The translations under genes and the position numbers were made by a program. A stretch of DNA of 64,000 nucleotides. It comes from Clostridium_AF sediminicola (lineage in GTDB: Bacteria; Bacillota; Clostridia; Clostridiales; Clostridiaceae). Where the stretch lies: contig NZ_BAABMF010000022.1 of assembly GCF_050402865.1 (NCBI RefSeq), positions 1-64,000 of the forward strand, in the 5' to 3' direction. The notes under the pieces are model-generated. The model saw nothing but the letters and a program-made list of their open reading frames with translations. It was not told the DNA's origin and did not search any database. Below are positions 9,094 through 17,769 of the stretch, in pieces (position 1 is the first letter of the stretch; each line of letters begins with the position of its first letter).

Positions 9094-9549
9094 TTGTTAA
9101 ATTTTGATGAAAGAAATGTTATAGTTAATTTGCAAGCAGACGATAGCAAAGAAGTTATAAAAAAATTAGTGGAACGCATGGAGATAAATGGAAATGTAAA
9201 GAAAGAATATTATGATGCTTGTTTGGAAAGAGAGAAGCAATTTCCTACAGGCTTACCTACGGAAGGTATAAGAGTTGCTATTCCACATGCAAGTTCAGAG
9301 TCAATTATTTTATCAGGGGTAGCTGTAGCACTTCTTGAAAAACCAGTTATTTTTAATAATATGGCAAATCCAGAAGAGAAAATTGATGTTGAAATTGTCT
9401 TTTTAATTGCAAATGCAAATGAAAGTGAGCAGGCTAAAGATCTTCAAACTTTAATGGAATGTTTTTCAGATAAAGAAGCTCTTTTAAAAATTTATTCAGC
9501 AACTACACCATATGAAGTAGTTAGAATATTAAAAAAGTATCAGAACTAA
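9094..9549 (+). CDS. PTS EIIA component, fructose/galactitol type
   Basis: About 151 aa of the EIIA type-2 family. TTG 9094 is chosen because the AAAGGATG site at 9078-9085 is properly spaced for it; a GTG at 9085 overlaps that site. The active-site motif GIRVAIPHAS gives phospho-His65, which receives phosphate from HPr and passes it to EIIB. With 7261 and 7733 this completes a three-protein galactitol-type EII complex encoded as separate polypeptides. Confidence 0.85.
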   Translation: MLNFDERNVIVNLQADDSKEVIKKLVERMEINGNVKKEYYDACLEREKQFPTGLPTEGIRVAIPHASSESIILSGVAVALLEKPVIFNNMANPEEKIDVEIVFLIANANESEQAKDLQTLMECFSDKEALLKIYSATTPYEVVRILKKYQN

Positions 9550-9598
9550 ATAGCAGAAAAAATTTTGAAAGAATATATAGGAATATAGGAGGAGTTTT

Positions 9599-10741
9599 AT
9601 GGAATTAACATCAAGAGAGAGAGTTCATAAAGTACTGAATTTTGAAGAACCAGATCGTGTTCCGATTTGTATTGGATCTAGTGGAGCTAGTGTCAATGAT
9701 ATAGTTTATTATCAATTAAAAGAGCATTTTAAAATTGAAGGTGATGTAGAACCATTTAGAAGTGGTCATGGAGACAATATTTATGACCCTAGGGTTTTTG
9801 ATAAACTAGGTGGGGACTTCAGGCATGTATTTCTAAAGTCGAATTTAGACTTTAAAGCTCAAAAAAATGAAGATGGCAGTTATGTAAATGAATGGGGAGT
9901 AACGGTAAAAAAAGTTGGTATGTTCAATGAATGGATAGATAATCCATTAAAGGGTGCTGAAATATCTGATCTTAACACTTATAATTGGCCAAAACCATCT
10001 CAAGGAAATAGAGATAGGGATTTAAAGGCAGATGTTGAACATTGGTATAATGATACTGATTTTGCTATTTCTACTCGTTCTCCATCAAGGGGATTCTGGG
10101 ATTTAGGAATTCAGTTGAGAGGTTTTGAAGATTTTGTTATGGACATGGTGATAAATAAAAAATTCGTTCATAAAATGATGGGTAAAATATTAGATGTTTT
10201 ACTTGGTTTTTACGATGAGTTATTAAGTACTGCAGGGCCATATGTGCAGATTGTTGAAACACAAGATGATTTGGGTTTTCAGACTGCGCCATTTATTTCT
10301 CCTCAGATGTATGATGAATTTATGCTTCCATATAGAATAGAATTGAATAAATTTATTAAAAGTAAAGCGCCTAATGCAAAAATTTATCAGCATTGTTGTG
10401 GCTCAATAAGAAAAATAATACCAAATATGATAGAGGCTGGGATTGAAGTGTTTAACCCTATTCAGCCTTTAGCAACGGGTATGAATACTGCTCAATTAAA
10501 AAAAGATTTTGGTAAAGATATTGTATTCTTTGGTGGGATTGATTTACAGGAACGTTTGGCAGGACCGCCAGAAATTGTAGAGATGGAAGTAAAAGAAAGA
10601 ATTAGAGATTTGGCTCCAGGTGGTGGTTTCATTCTAGCACCTGCTAATGTAGTACAGCCTGATGTACCTGTCAGTAACTTAATTTTAATGTGTGATCTTG
10701 CAAGAAAATATGGTAAATATCCTATAAATATAGATTTATAA
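9599..10741 (+). CDS. Uroporphyrinogen decarboxylase-family protein
   Basis: 380 aa of the UroD/MtaA-like fold. It starts with the family-typical LTSRERVHKVLNFEEPDRVP and carries HCCGS (265-269), a His/Cys arrangement like the zinc site of corrinoid methyltransferases rather than true HemE. It ends in GGIDLQERL and GGGFILAPANVVQPDVP. Homologues often demethylate methoxylated or methylated compounds with a corrinoid partner, but many are uncharacterised members of sugar operons. No corrinoid protein gene is present nearby. It lies inside the PTS operon with an AGGAGG RBS, so a role in catabolism of the imported compound is inferred only. Confidence 0.8.
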   Translation: MELTSRERVHKVLNFEEPDRVPICIGSSGASVNDIVYYQLKEHFKIEGDVEPFRSGHGDNIYDPRVFDKLGGDFRHVFLKSNLDFKAQKNEDGSYVNEWGVTVKKVGMFNEWIDNPLKGAEISDLNTYNWPKPSQGNRDRDLKADVEHWYNDTDFAISTRSPSRGFWDLGIQLRGFEDFVMDMVINKKFVHKMMGKILDVLLGFYDELLSTAGPYVQIVETQDDLGFQTAPFISPQMYDEFMLPYRIELNKFIKSKAPNAKIYQHCCGSIRKIIPNMIEAGIEVFNPIQPLATGMNTAQLKKDFGKDIVFFGGIDLQERLAGPPEIVEMEVKERIRDLAPGGGFILAPANVVQPDVPVSNLILMCDLARKYGKYPINIDL

Positions 10742-10783
10742 AGTGAAATTTAATTATTTGTATATAAATATGGGAGGTTATAA

Positions 10784-11071
10784 ATGTATAAAGTGCTTAT
10801 TGTTGGAGGTTTATGTGGAACTACCATGCTTCGAGCAGCGGAATTAATTAGAGATGCATGTAATAAAGAAGATATACATGCTAAAGTTGAAATTCAAAAT
10901 GTATTTGAAAAAAGTGAAGTAGATCATAAGGATTTAGATATATTAATTCAAATGATTCCTCTTTATGAAAACCTCCCATGTTTATTGTTGACGGGGAAGC
11001 CATTTATTACTCATATTGGCGAAAGAAATGTTATTAATGATATTGTAAATCACTTAAAGGAGAAGAAATAA
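10784..11071 (+). CDS. Second PTS EIIB-like small protein
   Basis: 95 aa beginning KVLIVGGLCGTTMLRAAELI, which has the shape of the GatB/lactose-type EIIB phosphate-binding loop with Cys11 in GLCGTT. The rest is an alpha/beta pattern consistent with EIIB folds (LDILIQMIPLYENLPCLLL). It lies far from the EIIC gene, after the UroD-like gene and 2 bp before the desulfurase, so it may serve as an alternative EIIB or a phosphorylation sensor. Assignment rests on fold pattern; it could be non-catalytic. Confidence 0.55.
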   Translation: MYKVLIVGGLCGTTMLRAAELIRDACNKEDIHAKVEIQNVFEKSEVDHKDLDILIQMIPLYENLPCLLLTGKPFITHIGERNVINDIVNHLKEKK

Positions 11072-11072
11072 A

Positions 11073-12215
11073 ATGAAAGTATATGCTGATCATGCTGCTA
11101 CAACTCCTGTTGATAAACAAGTATTTGATAGTATGAAACCCTATCTAGATGAAAAATTCTATAATGCATCATCATTATACATTGATGCAAAAGAAGTATC
11201 TAACGGAATTGAACAGGCAAGAAATAATGTTGCATCATTGATAAATTGCCAAGATGATGAAATTATCTTTACTAGTGGAGGCACTGAAGCAGATAATTTA
11301 GCTATAAAAGGAGCAGCCTGGGCACTGAAGGAGAAGGGTAGACACCTTATTACAACGGAAATCGAACATCATGCAGTGCTTAGTAGCTTTGAATGGTTGG
11401 AAACACAGGGGTTTGAGGTGACTTATCTACCAGTAGATAGTAAATTTAAAATATCATTGGATGACTTTAGAAAAGCAATCAGAAAAGATACTATTATGGC
11501 TTCTGTAATGTATGCCAATAATGAAGTGGGAACAATTCAGCAGGTAAAGGAAATGTCTTATTTTGCAAAAAGAGAGGGAATAGTTTTTCATACTGATGCT
11601 GTTCAGGCTATAGGAACAGAGAAAATAGATGTGAAAGAATTAAATGCAGATTTAATAACGATTTCTTCCCACAAAATATATGGACCCAAAGGTGCAGGGG
11701 TATTATATGTTAGGAAAGGAACGCCTTTGACACCTCTACTTCATGGTGGACAGCAGGAGAATCACATAAGAGGAGGAACGGAAGCGGTTGCTAACATCAT
11801 TGGATTTGGTAAAGCTGTAGAATTGCTGTTGGATGAACAAGAGAATAGAAAAAAGCATTTACAGTTTTTAAGGTCTATACTGATTGACCAATTAGGACAA
11901 ATAGAAGACTGGATATTAAATGGAGATACTAATAATTCTGTACCAGGGATATTAAACATCAGTATTAAAGGGGTTGATAGTCAAAGTATCCTTTATATGC
12001 TGAATCAAAAAGGGATTATGATATCTATGGGTTCAGCCTGTAATTCAAAAACAGTAGAACCTTCTCATGTTATAAATGCAGGAAAAGTTCCTGAAGAATA
12101 TATGAAAGGTACTATAAGAATTTCATTAGGCAAAGAAAATACAGTAGAAGAAATAAAATATTTATCAGATAATTTGTACAAGATTGTTAACAATCTGAGA
12201 AGGATTAATTTTTAA
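11073..12215 (+). CDS. NifS/IscS-like cysteine desulfurase
   Basis: 380 aa PLP enzyme of aminotransferase class V. It shows YADHAATTPVD at the N-terminus, the PLP Schiff-base lysine in SSHKIYGPKG (Lys201) and the persulfide loop SMGSACNSKTVEPSH with catalytic Cys323. It releases sulfur from cysteine for Fe-S cluster assembly or thiolation. It sits 1 bp after the EIIB-like gene in the same transcript as lipoate ligase, and not far upstream of lipA. Sulfur or cluster supply to the auxiliary [4Fe-4S] cluster of lipoyl synthase is a reasonable inference. No IscU scaffold is adjacent. Confidence 0.9.
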   Translation: MKVYADHAATTPVDKQVFDSMKPYLDEKFYNASSLYIDAKEVSNGIEQARNNVASLINCQDDEIIFTSGGTEADNLAIKGAAWALKEKGRHLITTEIEHHAVLSSFEWLETQGFEVTYLPVDSKFKISLDDFRKAIRKDTIMASVMYANNEVGTIQQVKEMSYFAKREGIVFHTDAVQAIGTEKIDVKELNADLITISSHKIYGPKGAGVLYVRKGTPLTPLLHGGQQENHIRGGTEAVANIIGFGKAVELLLDEQENRKKHLQFLRSILIDQLGQIEDWILNGDTNNSVPGILNISIKGVDSQSILYMLNQKGIMISMGSACNSKTVEPSHVINAGKVPEEYMKGTIRISLGKENTVEEIKYLSDNLYKIVNNLRRINF

Positions 12216-12231
12216 TAATAAGGAGAGTTTT

Positions 12232-12495
12232 ATGGTTAAAAAGAGTGTTAAAGTTACTAATGAATCGGGATTACATGCTAGACCTGCGTCAATTTTAGTT
12301 GAAGAAGCAGGAAAATTCAAGTCAAATATTAAAATAATATGCGGAGAAGAATCATTTAATGCTAAAAGTATTATTATAGTATTAACAGCGGGAATTGTCT
12401 GTGGAACTGAGATAGAAATTTGTGCAGATGGGGTAGATGAGATAGAAGCAGTGAATACTTTGGTAAACCTTGTAAAATCAGGATTGCGGGAGTGA
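12232..12495 (+). CDS. HPr-family phosphocarrier
   Basis: 87 aa with the HPr signature SGLHARPAS, placing the phosphorylatable histidine at residue 15 as in canonical HPr, and NAKS near the regulatory serine region. HPr carries phosphate from enzyme I to EIIA. The presence of a private HPr inside the operon, rather than only a ptsHI locus, suggests an operon-dedicated or regulatory HPr paralogue. AAGGAGAG precedes ATG 12232. No enzyme I gene is nearby. Confidence 0.88.
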   Translation: MVKKSVKVTNESGLHARPASILVEEAGKFKSNIKIICGEESFNAKSIIIVLTAGIVCGTEIEICADGVDEIEAVNTLVNLVKSGLRE

Positions 12496-12499
12496 TTTT

Positions 12500-13486
12500 A
12501 TGAAATATATTAAAAATAAATCTAATAATCCTTATTATAATTTGGCTTTTGAAGAGTATATACTTACTGAATTTAATGAAAATGAAGATTGTTTTTTATT
12601 GTGGCAAAATGCACCAACTATAGTTGTGGGTAAACATCAAAATACAATAGAAGAAATAAATTTAGATTATGTAAAATCTAAAAATATTAATGTAGTGAGA
12701 AGGCTTTCAGGTGGAGGAGCAGTATATCATGATTTGGGGAACTTGAATTTTACTTTTATAGTTAAAAATCAGGTTAATTATCAATTTGATTTTAGAAAAT
12801 TCACAAAACCAGTAATTAAAGCACTAAAAAAAATTGGTATTGAAGCAACTTTTAATAGCAGAAATGATTTGGTTATTGATGGAAAGAAATTTTCTGGTAA
12901 TGCACAATATATGAAAAAAAACCGCTTGTTACATCATGGTACCTTAATGTTCAATTCAGATATTGACGAGCTAGTAAAATCTTTGAGTGTGTCAGATGAT
13001 AAAATTATTTCTAAAGGGATTAAATCAGTTAGAAGCAGGGTTGCTAATATATCTGATTATCTCAATGACAAAATCCATGTATTAGAGTTTAAAGAGATAC
13101 TTTTAAAGTATTTGCAGGAGGAAATGGAAGTTTTCCATGAATATGAGTTAAATGTAGATGAAGAGTCAAAAGTAAGAGAAATAATGAATAAAAGATATAA
13201 AACTTGGCAGTGGAATTATGGTGAATCGCCTAAATTTAATATTAAGAAAGTAAAGAAATTTGACTCAGGAAAGATAGAAACACTTCTAGATGTTGAAAAT
13301 GGATATATCGGTAGTTGCAAGTTCTATGGAGATTTTTTTAGTAGTGAAAATGTTGAAGAGATTGAGGAAAAATTAGTTGGAATTAAATATGAAGAATCTT
13401 CTATACTAAATGTATTAAAAGAATTAGACATAAATAAGTACTTTTTGGGTATTAATGTTCAAAAATTGATTCAAGTTTTGATATAA
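12500..13486 (+). CDS. lplA: Lipoate-protein ligase A
   Basis: 328 aa of the LplA family, which activates lipoate with ATP and attaches it to the lysine of lipoyl domains. The lipoate-binding loop RRLSGGGAVYHD (67-78) and the lysine motif GKKFSGNAQ (Lys130 equivalent to the E. coli catalytic Lys) are present, as is a C-terminal accessory domain (about 250-328). It follows the HPr gene by 4 bp. The probable target in this window is the lipoyl domain on the E3 subunit at 18783, so the cluster encodes both salvage (LplA) and synthesis (LipB, LipA) routes. Confidence 0.93.
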   Translation: MKYIKNKSNNPYYNLAFEEYILTEFNENEDCFLLWQNAPTIVVGKHQNTIEEINLDYVKSKNINVVRRLSGGGAVYHDLGNLNFTFIVKNQVNYQFDFRKFTKPVIKALKKIGIEATFNSRNDLVIDGKKFSGNAQYMKKNRLLHHGTLMFNSDIDELVKSLSVSDDKIISKGIKSVRSRVANISDYLNDKIHVLEFKEILLKYLQEEMEVFHEYELNVDEESKVREIMNKRYKTWQWNYGESPKFNIKKVKKFDSGKIETLLDVENGYIGSCKFYGDFFSSENVEEIEEKLVGIKYEESSILNVLKELDINKYFLGINVQKLIQVLI

Positions 13487-13539
13487 AATTATAAATATTA
13501 ATATCAGTCTACTCACCCAATAATATACTTAGTATTACA

Positions 13540-13568
13540 GAAAAAACCAATTTAGATTTAGTTTTTTC
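13540..13568 (+). terminator. Weak AT-rich hairpin after lplA
   Basis: GAAAAAAC (13540-13547) pairs with GTTTTTTC (13561-13568). The stem is short and AT-rich, so termination is uncertain. It lies just upstream of the promoter for the SorC regulator and could separate the PTS/lplA operon from it. Confidence 0.35.
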
Positions 13569-13577
13569 GATAAACAC

Positions 13578-13625
13578 TTGAAATAATTTTCAGTTGTATG
13601 GTATCATTTATTGTGACATATGTGA
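13578..13625 (+). promoter_or_regulatory. Promoter and operator of the SorC regulator
   Basis: TTGAAA (13578-13583) and TATCAT about 18 bp later resemble a sigma-A promoter. Immediately downstream TGACATATGTGA (13614-13625) matches the CATATG-centred sites found upstream of the MBL/dehydrogenase operon at 14805-14851. A shared site in front of the regulator gene and the operon suggests autoregulation by the encoded SorC protein. Confidence 0.6.
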
Positions 13626-13668
13626 AATGAAGGTTGTAAAAAGGGAAAAATCTCAAGTGGAGGGTGTT

Positions 13669-14619
13669 ATGAGTGATAAGAAATTGTCCAAAAAGGATTT
13701 ATTGATTAATATTGCTGAAATGTACTATATTGAAGGTTTATCACAGGATGAAATAGCGAAGAAAATAACTTCGTCTCGTTCAAATGTGTCTAGACTTCTT
13801 AAACTATGTGTTCAAGAAAAGATTGTTGAATTCAAAATTAATAAAGCAACATCAAAAGTAAGCGAACTTGAAAAAAGAGTTAAAGATAAGTTTGGATTAG
13901 AGCATGTAATAATTATTCCAAATTATGATAATATTGAGACATCAAAACATGAAATTGGTAATGTTGTAGCAAAGTATATACAAAACATTGTTCAGGATCA
14001 TATGAAAATAGGAATTTCTTGGGGAACCACATTGTTTAGTGTAGTTGAGTCCTTTGAAGTAATATTGGAGCATAAGAAAGACGTTAATGTTTTTCAATTA
14101 GTAGGGGGGATAGGAACATCAAGCGTTGAGTCAGATGGTCTTGAATTAGCAAAAAGATTAAGTAATAAAATAGGTGCAAAACCTCATGTGCTCAATGTAC
14201 CTTTGCTTGTGCAAAGCAAAGTGTTAAGGGATTTGTTATTAGAAGAACCACAAATTGAAGAGCATTTTAAACTTTTAAAGCAATTAGATATTGTACTTCT
14301 TGGGATTGGTAATGTGGCGAAAGGACATCATGCTATGTATAGAGCTGGGTACATAAATAAAGAAGATACTATTAAATTGATTGAAGCGGGGGCTAAAGCC
14401 GACTTGGCAGGTCATCAAATCAATTCTAATGGTGAGGTTTGCGTTACCCATATATCTGATAAAACAATCACAACAAAGATCGAAGATATAAAGAGAGCTA
14501 AAATTAGAGTTGGATCGGCAGTTGGAATCGATAAGGTTGAGGCAATACAAGCTGTTTTACAAGGAGATTTCATTAATGTGTTGGCAGTTGACGAGATTGT
14601 TGCTGAAGCTCTTTTATAA
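13669..14619 (+). CDS. SorC/DeoR-type sugar-binding transcriptional regulator
   Basis: About 316 aa from ATG 13669, chosen because TGGAGGG (13658-13664) is correctly placed; an in-frame TTG at 13594 would put the operator inside the gene. The N-terminal HTH (LSQDEIAKKITSSRSNVSRL, residues 24-43) is followed by the SorC effector domain with VFQLVGGIGT and DIVLLGIGNV segments. The family senses phosphorylated sugars or polyols and usually represses or activates adjacent catabolic genes. It sits between the PTS/lplA operon and the dehydrogenase operon and ends at its own terminator. The candidate operator is the CATATG palindrome at 14802-14831. Confidence 0.9.
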   Translation: MSDKKLSKKDLLINIAEMYYIEGLSQDEIAKKITSSRSNVSRLLKLCVQEKIVEFKINKATSKVSELEKRVKDKFGLEHVIIIPNYDNIETSKHEIGNVVAKYIQNIVQDHMKIGISWGTTLFSVVESFEVILEHKKDVNVFQLVGGIGTSSVESDGLELAKRLSNKIGAKPHVLNVPLLVQSKVLRDLLLEEPQIEEHFKLLKQLDIVLLGIGNVAKGHHAMYRAGYINKEDTIKLIEAGAKADLAGHQINSNGEVCVTHISDKTITTKIEDIKRAKIRVGSAVGIDKVEAIQAVLQGDFINVLAVDEIVAEALL

Positions 14620-14651
14620 GTAGTAGTCCAAAATCAAATAAAGAATTAGGT

Positions 14652-14678
14652 AGCAGCACATTTATGTGCTGCTTTTTT
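14652..14678 (+). terminator. Terminator of the SorC gene
   Basis: AGCAGCACA (14652-14660), TTTA loop, TGTGCTGCT (14665-14673), then a run of T. A textbook factor-independent terminator. It makes the regulator monocistronic and separates it from the following operon. Confidence 0.85.
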
Positions 14679-14801
14679 GCATTTTTACTACATTTTAAGT
14701 TTAACATTTACTACGGAAAGATTGGCAGATAGGAGATGTGGCATGATAATAATCCCAAAGTGCCAGTATTTTAGTTAAGAAAGTGGCTTTGTTGAGAAGA
14801 A

Positions 14802-14866
14802 TTATATAATTCACATATGTGAATTATATAAATATAATTGACATATGTGAAAAAAGGTGTTAGACT
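14802..14866 (+). promoter_or_regulatory. 30-bp perfect palindrome plus second operator over a promoter
   Basis: Positions 14802-14831 form a perfect 30-bp palindrome centred on TTCACATATGTGAA. A second half-matching site TTGACATATGTGAA (14838-14851) overlaps a -35 hexamer TTGACA (14838-14843), with TAGACT 17 bp downstream as a weak -10. The same core occurs at 13614 before the SorC gene. The most economical reading is that the SorC protein binds here and controls the MBL/dehydrogenase operon. The rest of 14679-14920 contains no gene. Confidence 0.7.
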
Positions 14867-14920
14867 TTAATATATAGTGATTAGTAAATTAAATGTGATT
14901 TCGTTATGAAAGGATAGTAG

Positions 14921-15721
14921 ATGATGAAAGGGGAAAATGAGGAATTTGAGTTGATGCACATTGCCAATGCTGGATTTTTAATTAAATATAAAGGGAAGCA
15001 TATTCTAATTGATGGATTACATACTCAGAAGCAACTAGTTTATGAAACAGTTCATGAAGAGTTGTACGAAGACATGAAAATGGGTAGAGATCCTTTTGGG
15101 AAAATTGACATATTATTGTTTACGCATTCTCATGGAGATCATTTTGATCCAATGGCTACAGCGGAATTTCTTAAAGAATCAAGGGAGACTTTTGTAGTTG
15201 CTACTCCTGGTGTTGTGGCGCTGCTAGAAAAAGAAAAGAATTATCATGAATTTAGAGATAGAATTATCACATGCAAAATTAGTAATATGACAGATACGTT
15301 TATAGTTACGTTGATGGATATCAAAATAAAGGCTATGAGGTTTGCTCATCAAGGAGAGTGTTTTACTGAAATAGAAAATTTTGGATACATTATTGGTTTT
15401 AGTGATAAAAAATTATTACATTTAGGTGATGCTGAAGTAAACGAGACGAATTTTCAAAACCGTAGTTTATTAGAAGAGAAGATTGATGTAGCTCTATTGA
15501 ACTTCCCATTTCTTACATTGAAGATTGGTCAATTGATAATTGATAAATATATTTCTCCTGTTGAAATTGGCTATATGCATTTTCCAAATGCAAATCATGA
15601 TAAGTATGGTTGGATTAAACAAGCAGAGGTTAAATTAGCAAGAAATATGGAAGGTGCAGAGAAATACACCATTTATAAAGAATCCATGGCGGCAATTTAT
15701 AAAAAATTAAGAAGATGCTGA
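14921..15721 (+). CDS. MBL-fold metal-dependent hydrolase
   Basis: 266 aa with the metallo-beta-lactamase signature THSHGDHFD and further likely ligands in GECFTEI, HLGDAEVNE and NANHDKYGW. Close relatives include UlaG-like lactonases and the YtkL/PhnP-like group, so hydrolysis of a lactone or phosphoester is possible; the 354-aa length of true UlaG is not reached. It is the first gene of the operon carrying the dehydrogenase complex and follows the SorC operator by about 70 bp. The first of two adjacent ATG codons is used, after AAAGGA (14909-14914). Confidence 0.8.
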   Translation: MMKGENEEFELMHIANAGFLIKYKGKHILIDGLHTQKQLVYETVHEELYEDMKMGRDPFGKIDILLFTHSHGDHFDPMATAEFLKESRETFVVATPGVVALLEKEKNYHEFRDRIITCKISNMTDTFIVTLMDIKIKAMRFAHQGECFTEIENFGYIIGFSDKKLLHLGDAEVNETNFQNRSLLEEKIDVALLNFPFLTLKIGQLIIDKYISPVEIGYMHFPNANHDKYGWIKQAEVKLARNMEGAEKYTIYKESMAAIYKKLRRC

Positions 15722-15787
15722 AAAATGGTTAAAAAAACTATTGCTTAATAATTTAGTGTTAATAAAAATATGCAAGGAGGAATGAAA

Positions 15788-16756
15788 ATGAAAAAGTACT
15801 CAATTAAAAAAGAAATTCAAATCAAGCTTTTAAATGACATGCTTTTATCACGAAGCTTTGAGGAAAAAGTAAATGAGATGTTTATGCAGGGGAAAATTCA
15901 TGGTACAACACATCTCTGTATAGGTCAAGAAGCTGTAGCTTCAGGAGTATCGAATGCACTCAGAAAAGATGACTGGTTGCAACCAACCCATAGGGGACAT
16001 GGTCATTGTATAGCTAAGAGTGGAAATTTAAATGGAATTATGGCAGAGTTGTTTGGTAAAAAAGATGGTCACTGCAAGGGAATTGGAGGTTCGATGCATA
16101 TTGCGGATATATCATCCTGTAACATGGGAACATCGGGAATAGTTGGAGGAACATTTCCTATTTCTGTTGGAATGGCTTTAGCTTTAAAAAGACAAAATAA
16201 AGATTCAGTTGTAGCTTGTGTGTTCGGGGATGCAGCAAACAATCAGGGAACTTTTCATGAATCATTAAACATGGCTAGCATTTGGAAACTTCCAGTATTA
16301 TATATCTGCGAAAACAACATGTATGGTATGTCTGTTCCAATTGCTTATTCAATGCCAATAAAAAATGTTGCAGACAGGGGAGCTGCTTATAATATCCCAA
16401 GTAAAATAATTGATGGAAATAATGTTTTGGAAGTATATGAAACTGTATGTGAGATTGTTCAGCATATGAGAGAGGGCAATGGACCATTTCTACTTGAGTG
16501 TAAAACTTATCGCTGGTTAGGACACTCAAAGAGTGACCAAAGAAAATATAGAACCAAAGAAGAAGAAAAGGAATGGAAAGAAAAATGTCCTATTAAGTTC
16601 ATGAAAAATTATATGATAGAGAATAATGTTATAACAGAGGGTGAATTTAATGCAATGCAGGATAAAGCAAATGATGATATTGAGAAAGCTAGAATATTTG
16701 CAGAAAATAGTCCTAACTCTACATTAGAAGAAATTTCACAATTTATATATGCATAA
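15788..16756 (+). CDS. acoA: 2-oxoacid/acetoin dehydrogenase E1 alpha
   Basis: About 322 aa from ATG 15788. Upstream ATGs at 15770 and 15782 are excluded because AAGGAGG (15774-15780) lies between them and fits 15788. This is the thiamine-diphosphate E1 alpha chain: GDAANNQG (147-154) starts the TPP/Mg site, with HRGHGH and the phosphorylation-loop region GHSKSDQRKYRT. The size matches AcoA (acetoin) and branched E1 alpha rather than long PDH chains. With the following E1 beta it decarboxylates a 2-oxoacid or cleaves acetoin and transfers the acyl group to lipoate. Pyruvate cannot be excluded as substrate. Confidence 0.9.
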   Translation: MKKYSIKKEIQIKLLNDMLLSRSFEEKVNEMFMQGKIHGTTHLCIGQEAVASGVSNALRKDDWLQPTHRGHGHCIAKSGNLNGIMAELFGKKDGHCKGIGGSMHIADISSCNMGTSGIVGGTFPISVGMALALKRQNKDSVVACVFGDAANNQGTFHESLNMASIWKLPVLYICENNMYGMSVPIAYSMPIKNVADRGAAYNIPSKIIDGNNVLEVYETVCEIVQHMREGNGPFLLECKTYRWLGHSKSDQRKYRTKEEEKEWKEKCPIKFMKNYMIENNVITEGEFNAMQDKANDDIEKARIFAENSPNSTLEEISQFIYA

Positions 16757-16774
16757 ATAAAGGGGGGAATTCTT

Positions 16775-17752
16775 ATGCGTAAGATTACTTATTTGCAAGC
16801 TATTGCTGAAGCAATGAGGGAAGAAATGTATAGAGATAATAAAGTATTCATGATGGGTGAGGATATAGGTATATATGGTGGATGCTTTGGTGTAACAAGA
16901 GGATTTTATGATGAATTTGGTCCGGAGCGGATAATAGAAACTCCTATTTCAGAGCCAGGATTTATAGGTGCAGGAATTGGAGCAGCACTTTTAGGAGAAA
17001 GACCTATTATTGAGATTATGTTTTCCGATTTTGTAGCCTTAGGAGCAGACCAATTGGCTAATCACGCAGCAAAAATGCGTTTCATGACAGGTGGACAGGT
17101 TAAAGTTCCTTTGGTAGTTAGAACACCTGCTGGTTCAGGAACTGGATCTGCTGCACAACATTCTCAAAGCCTTGAGGCCTGGTTTGCTCATATACCTGGA
17201 CTAAAAGTGGTTATGCCGGCAACTCCATATGATGCAAAAGGATTACTAAAAGCAGCAATCAGAGAGGATAATCCTGTTATTTTCTTTGAGAATAAGCTGT
17301 TGTATCGAACAAGTGGCAATGTACCAGAGGAAGACTATGTATTGCCAATAGGTAAGGCTGATATTAAGAGGGCAGGTGAAGATTTAACTATTGTGACATA
17401 CTCAAGAATGCTTCAAAGAGCTTTAGATGCAGCTGAAAAATTAGAGAATGAAGGTATCTCTGTAGAAGTAATTGATTTAAGAACAATTGCACCATTGGAT
17501 ATGGAAACTATTTTAGAATCTGTGAAAAAGACACATAGACTTATGATAGTTCATGAAGCAAATAAAAACGGTGGAATTGGCGGAGATATAGCTGGAAGAA
17601 TTGCCGAGAGTGATGCATTTTATTATCTAGATGCAAAAATAGTTAGATTGTGCGGAGCAGAAATTCCAATTCCTTATAATCCAGAGTTGGAAAAGCAAGT
17701 AGTTCCAAATGAAGAAGAAATAATAGACCTTGCAAGAAAACTATTTAAGTAG
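16775..17752 (+). CDS. acoB: 2-oxoacid/acetoin dehydrogenase E1 beta
   Basis: 325 aa with transketolase pyrimidine and C-terminal domains. Family motifs include MGEDIGIYGGCFGVTRGF, ETPISEPGFIGAGIGAAL and a segment TVEVIDLRT-like (EVIDLRTIAPLD) before NKNGGIGGDIAGRI. It forms the alpha2beta2 heterotetramer with the preceding gene and supplies the glutamate that activates TPP (within ETPISE). Eighteen bp separate the two genes and AAAGGGGGG precedes the start. The length equals that of AcoB/PdhB proteins. Confidence 0.92.
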   Translation: MRKITYLQAIAEAMREEMYRDNKVFMMGEDIGIYGGCFGVTRGFYDEFGPERIIETPISEPGFIGAGIGAALLGERPIIEIMFSDFVALGADQLANHAAKMRFMTGGQVKVPLVVRTPAGSGTGSAAQHSQSLEAWFAHIPGLKVVMPATPYDAKGLLKAAIREDNPVIFFENKLLYRTSGNVPEEDYVLPIGKADIKRAGEDLTIVTYSRMLQRALDAAEKLENEGISVEVIDLRTIAPLDMETILESVKKTHRLMIVHEANKNGGIGGDIAGRIAESDAFYYLDAKIVRLCGAEIPIPYNPELEKQVVPNEEEIIDLARKLFK

Positions 17753-17769
17753 TTAAGGAGTGAGAATAA

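Noticed and set aside
14284..14550. 88-codon minus-strand frame
   Set aside because: Antisense to the SorC regulator effector domain with no independent support.
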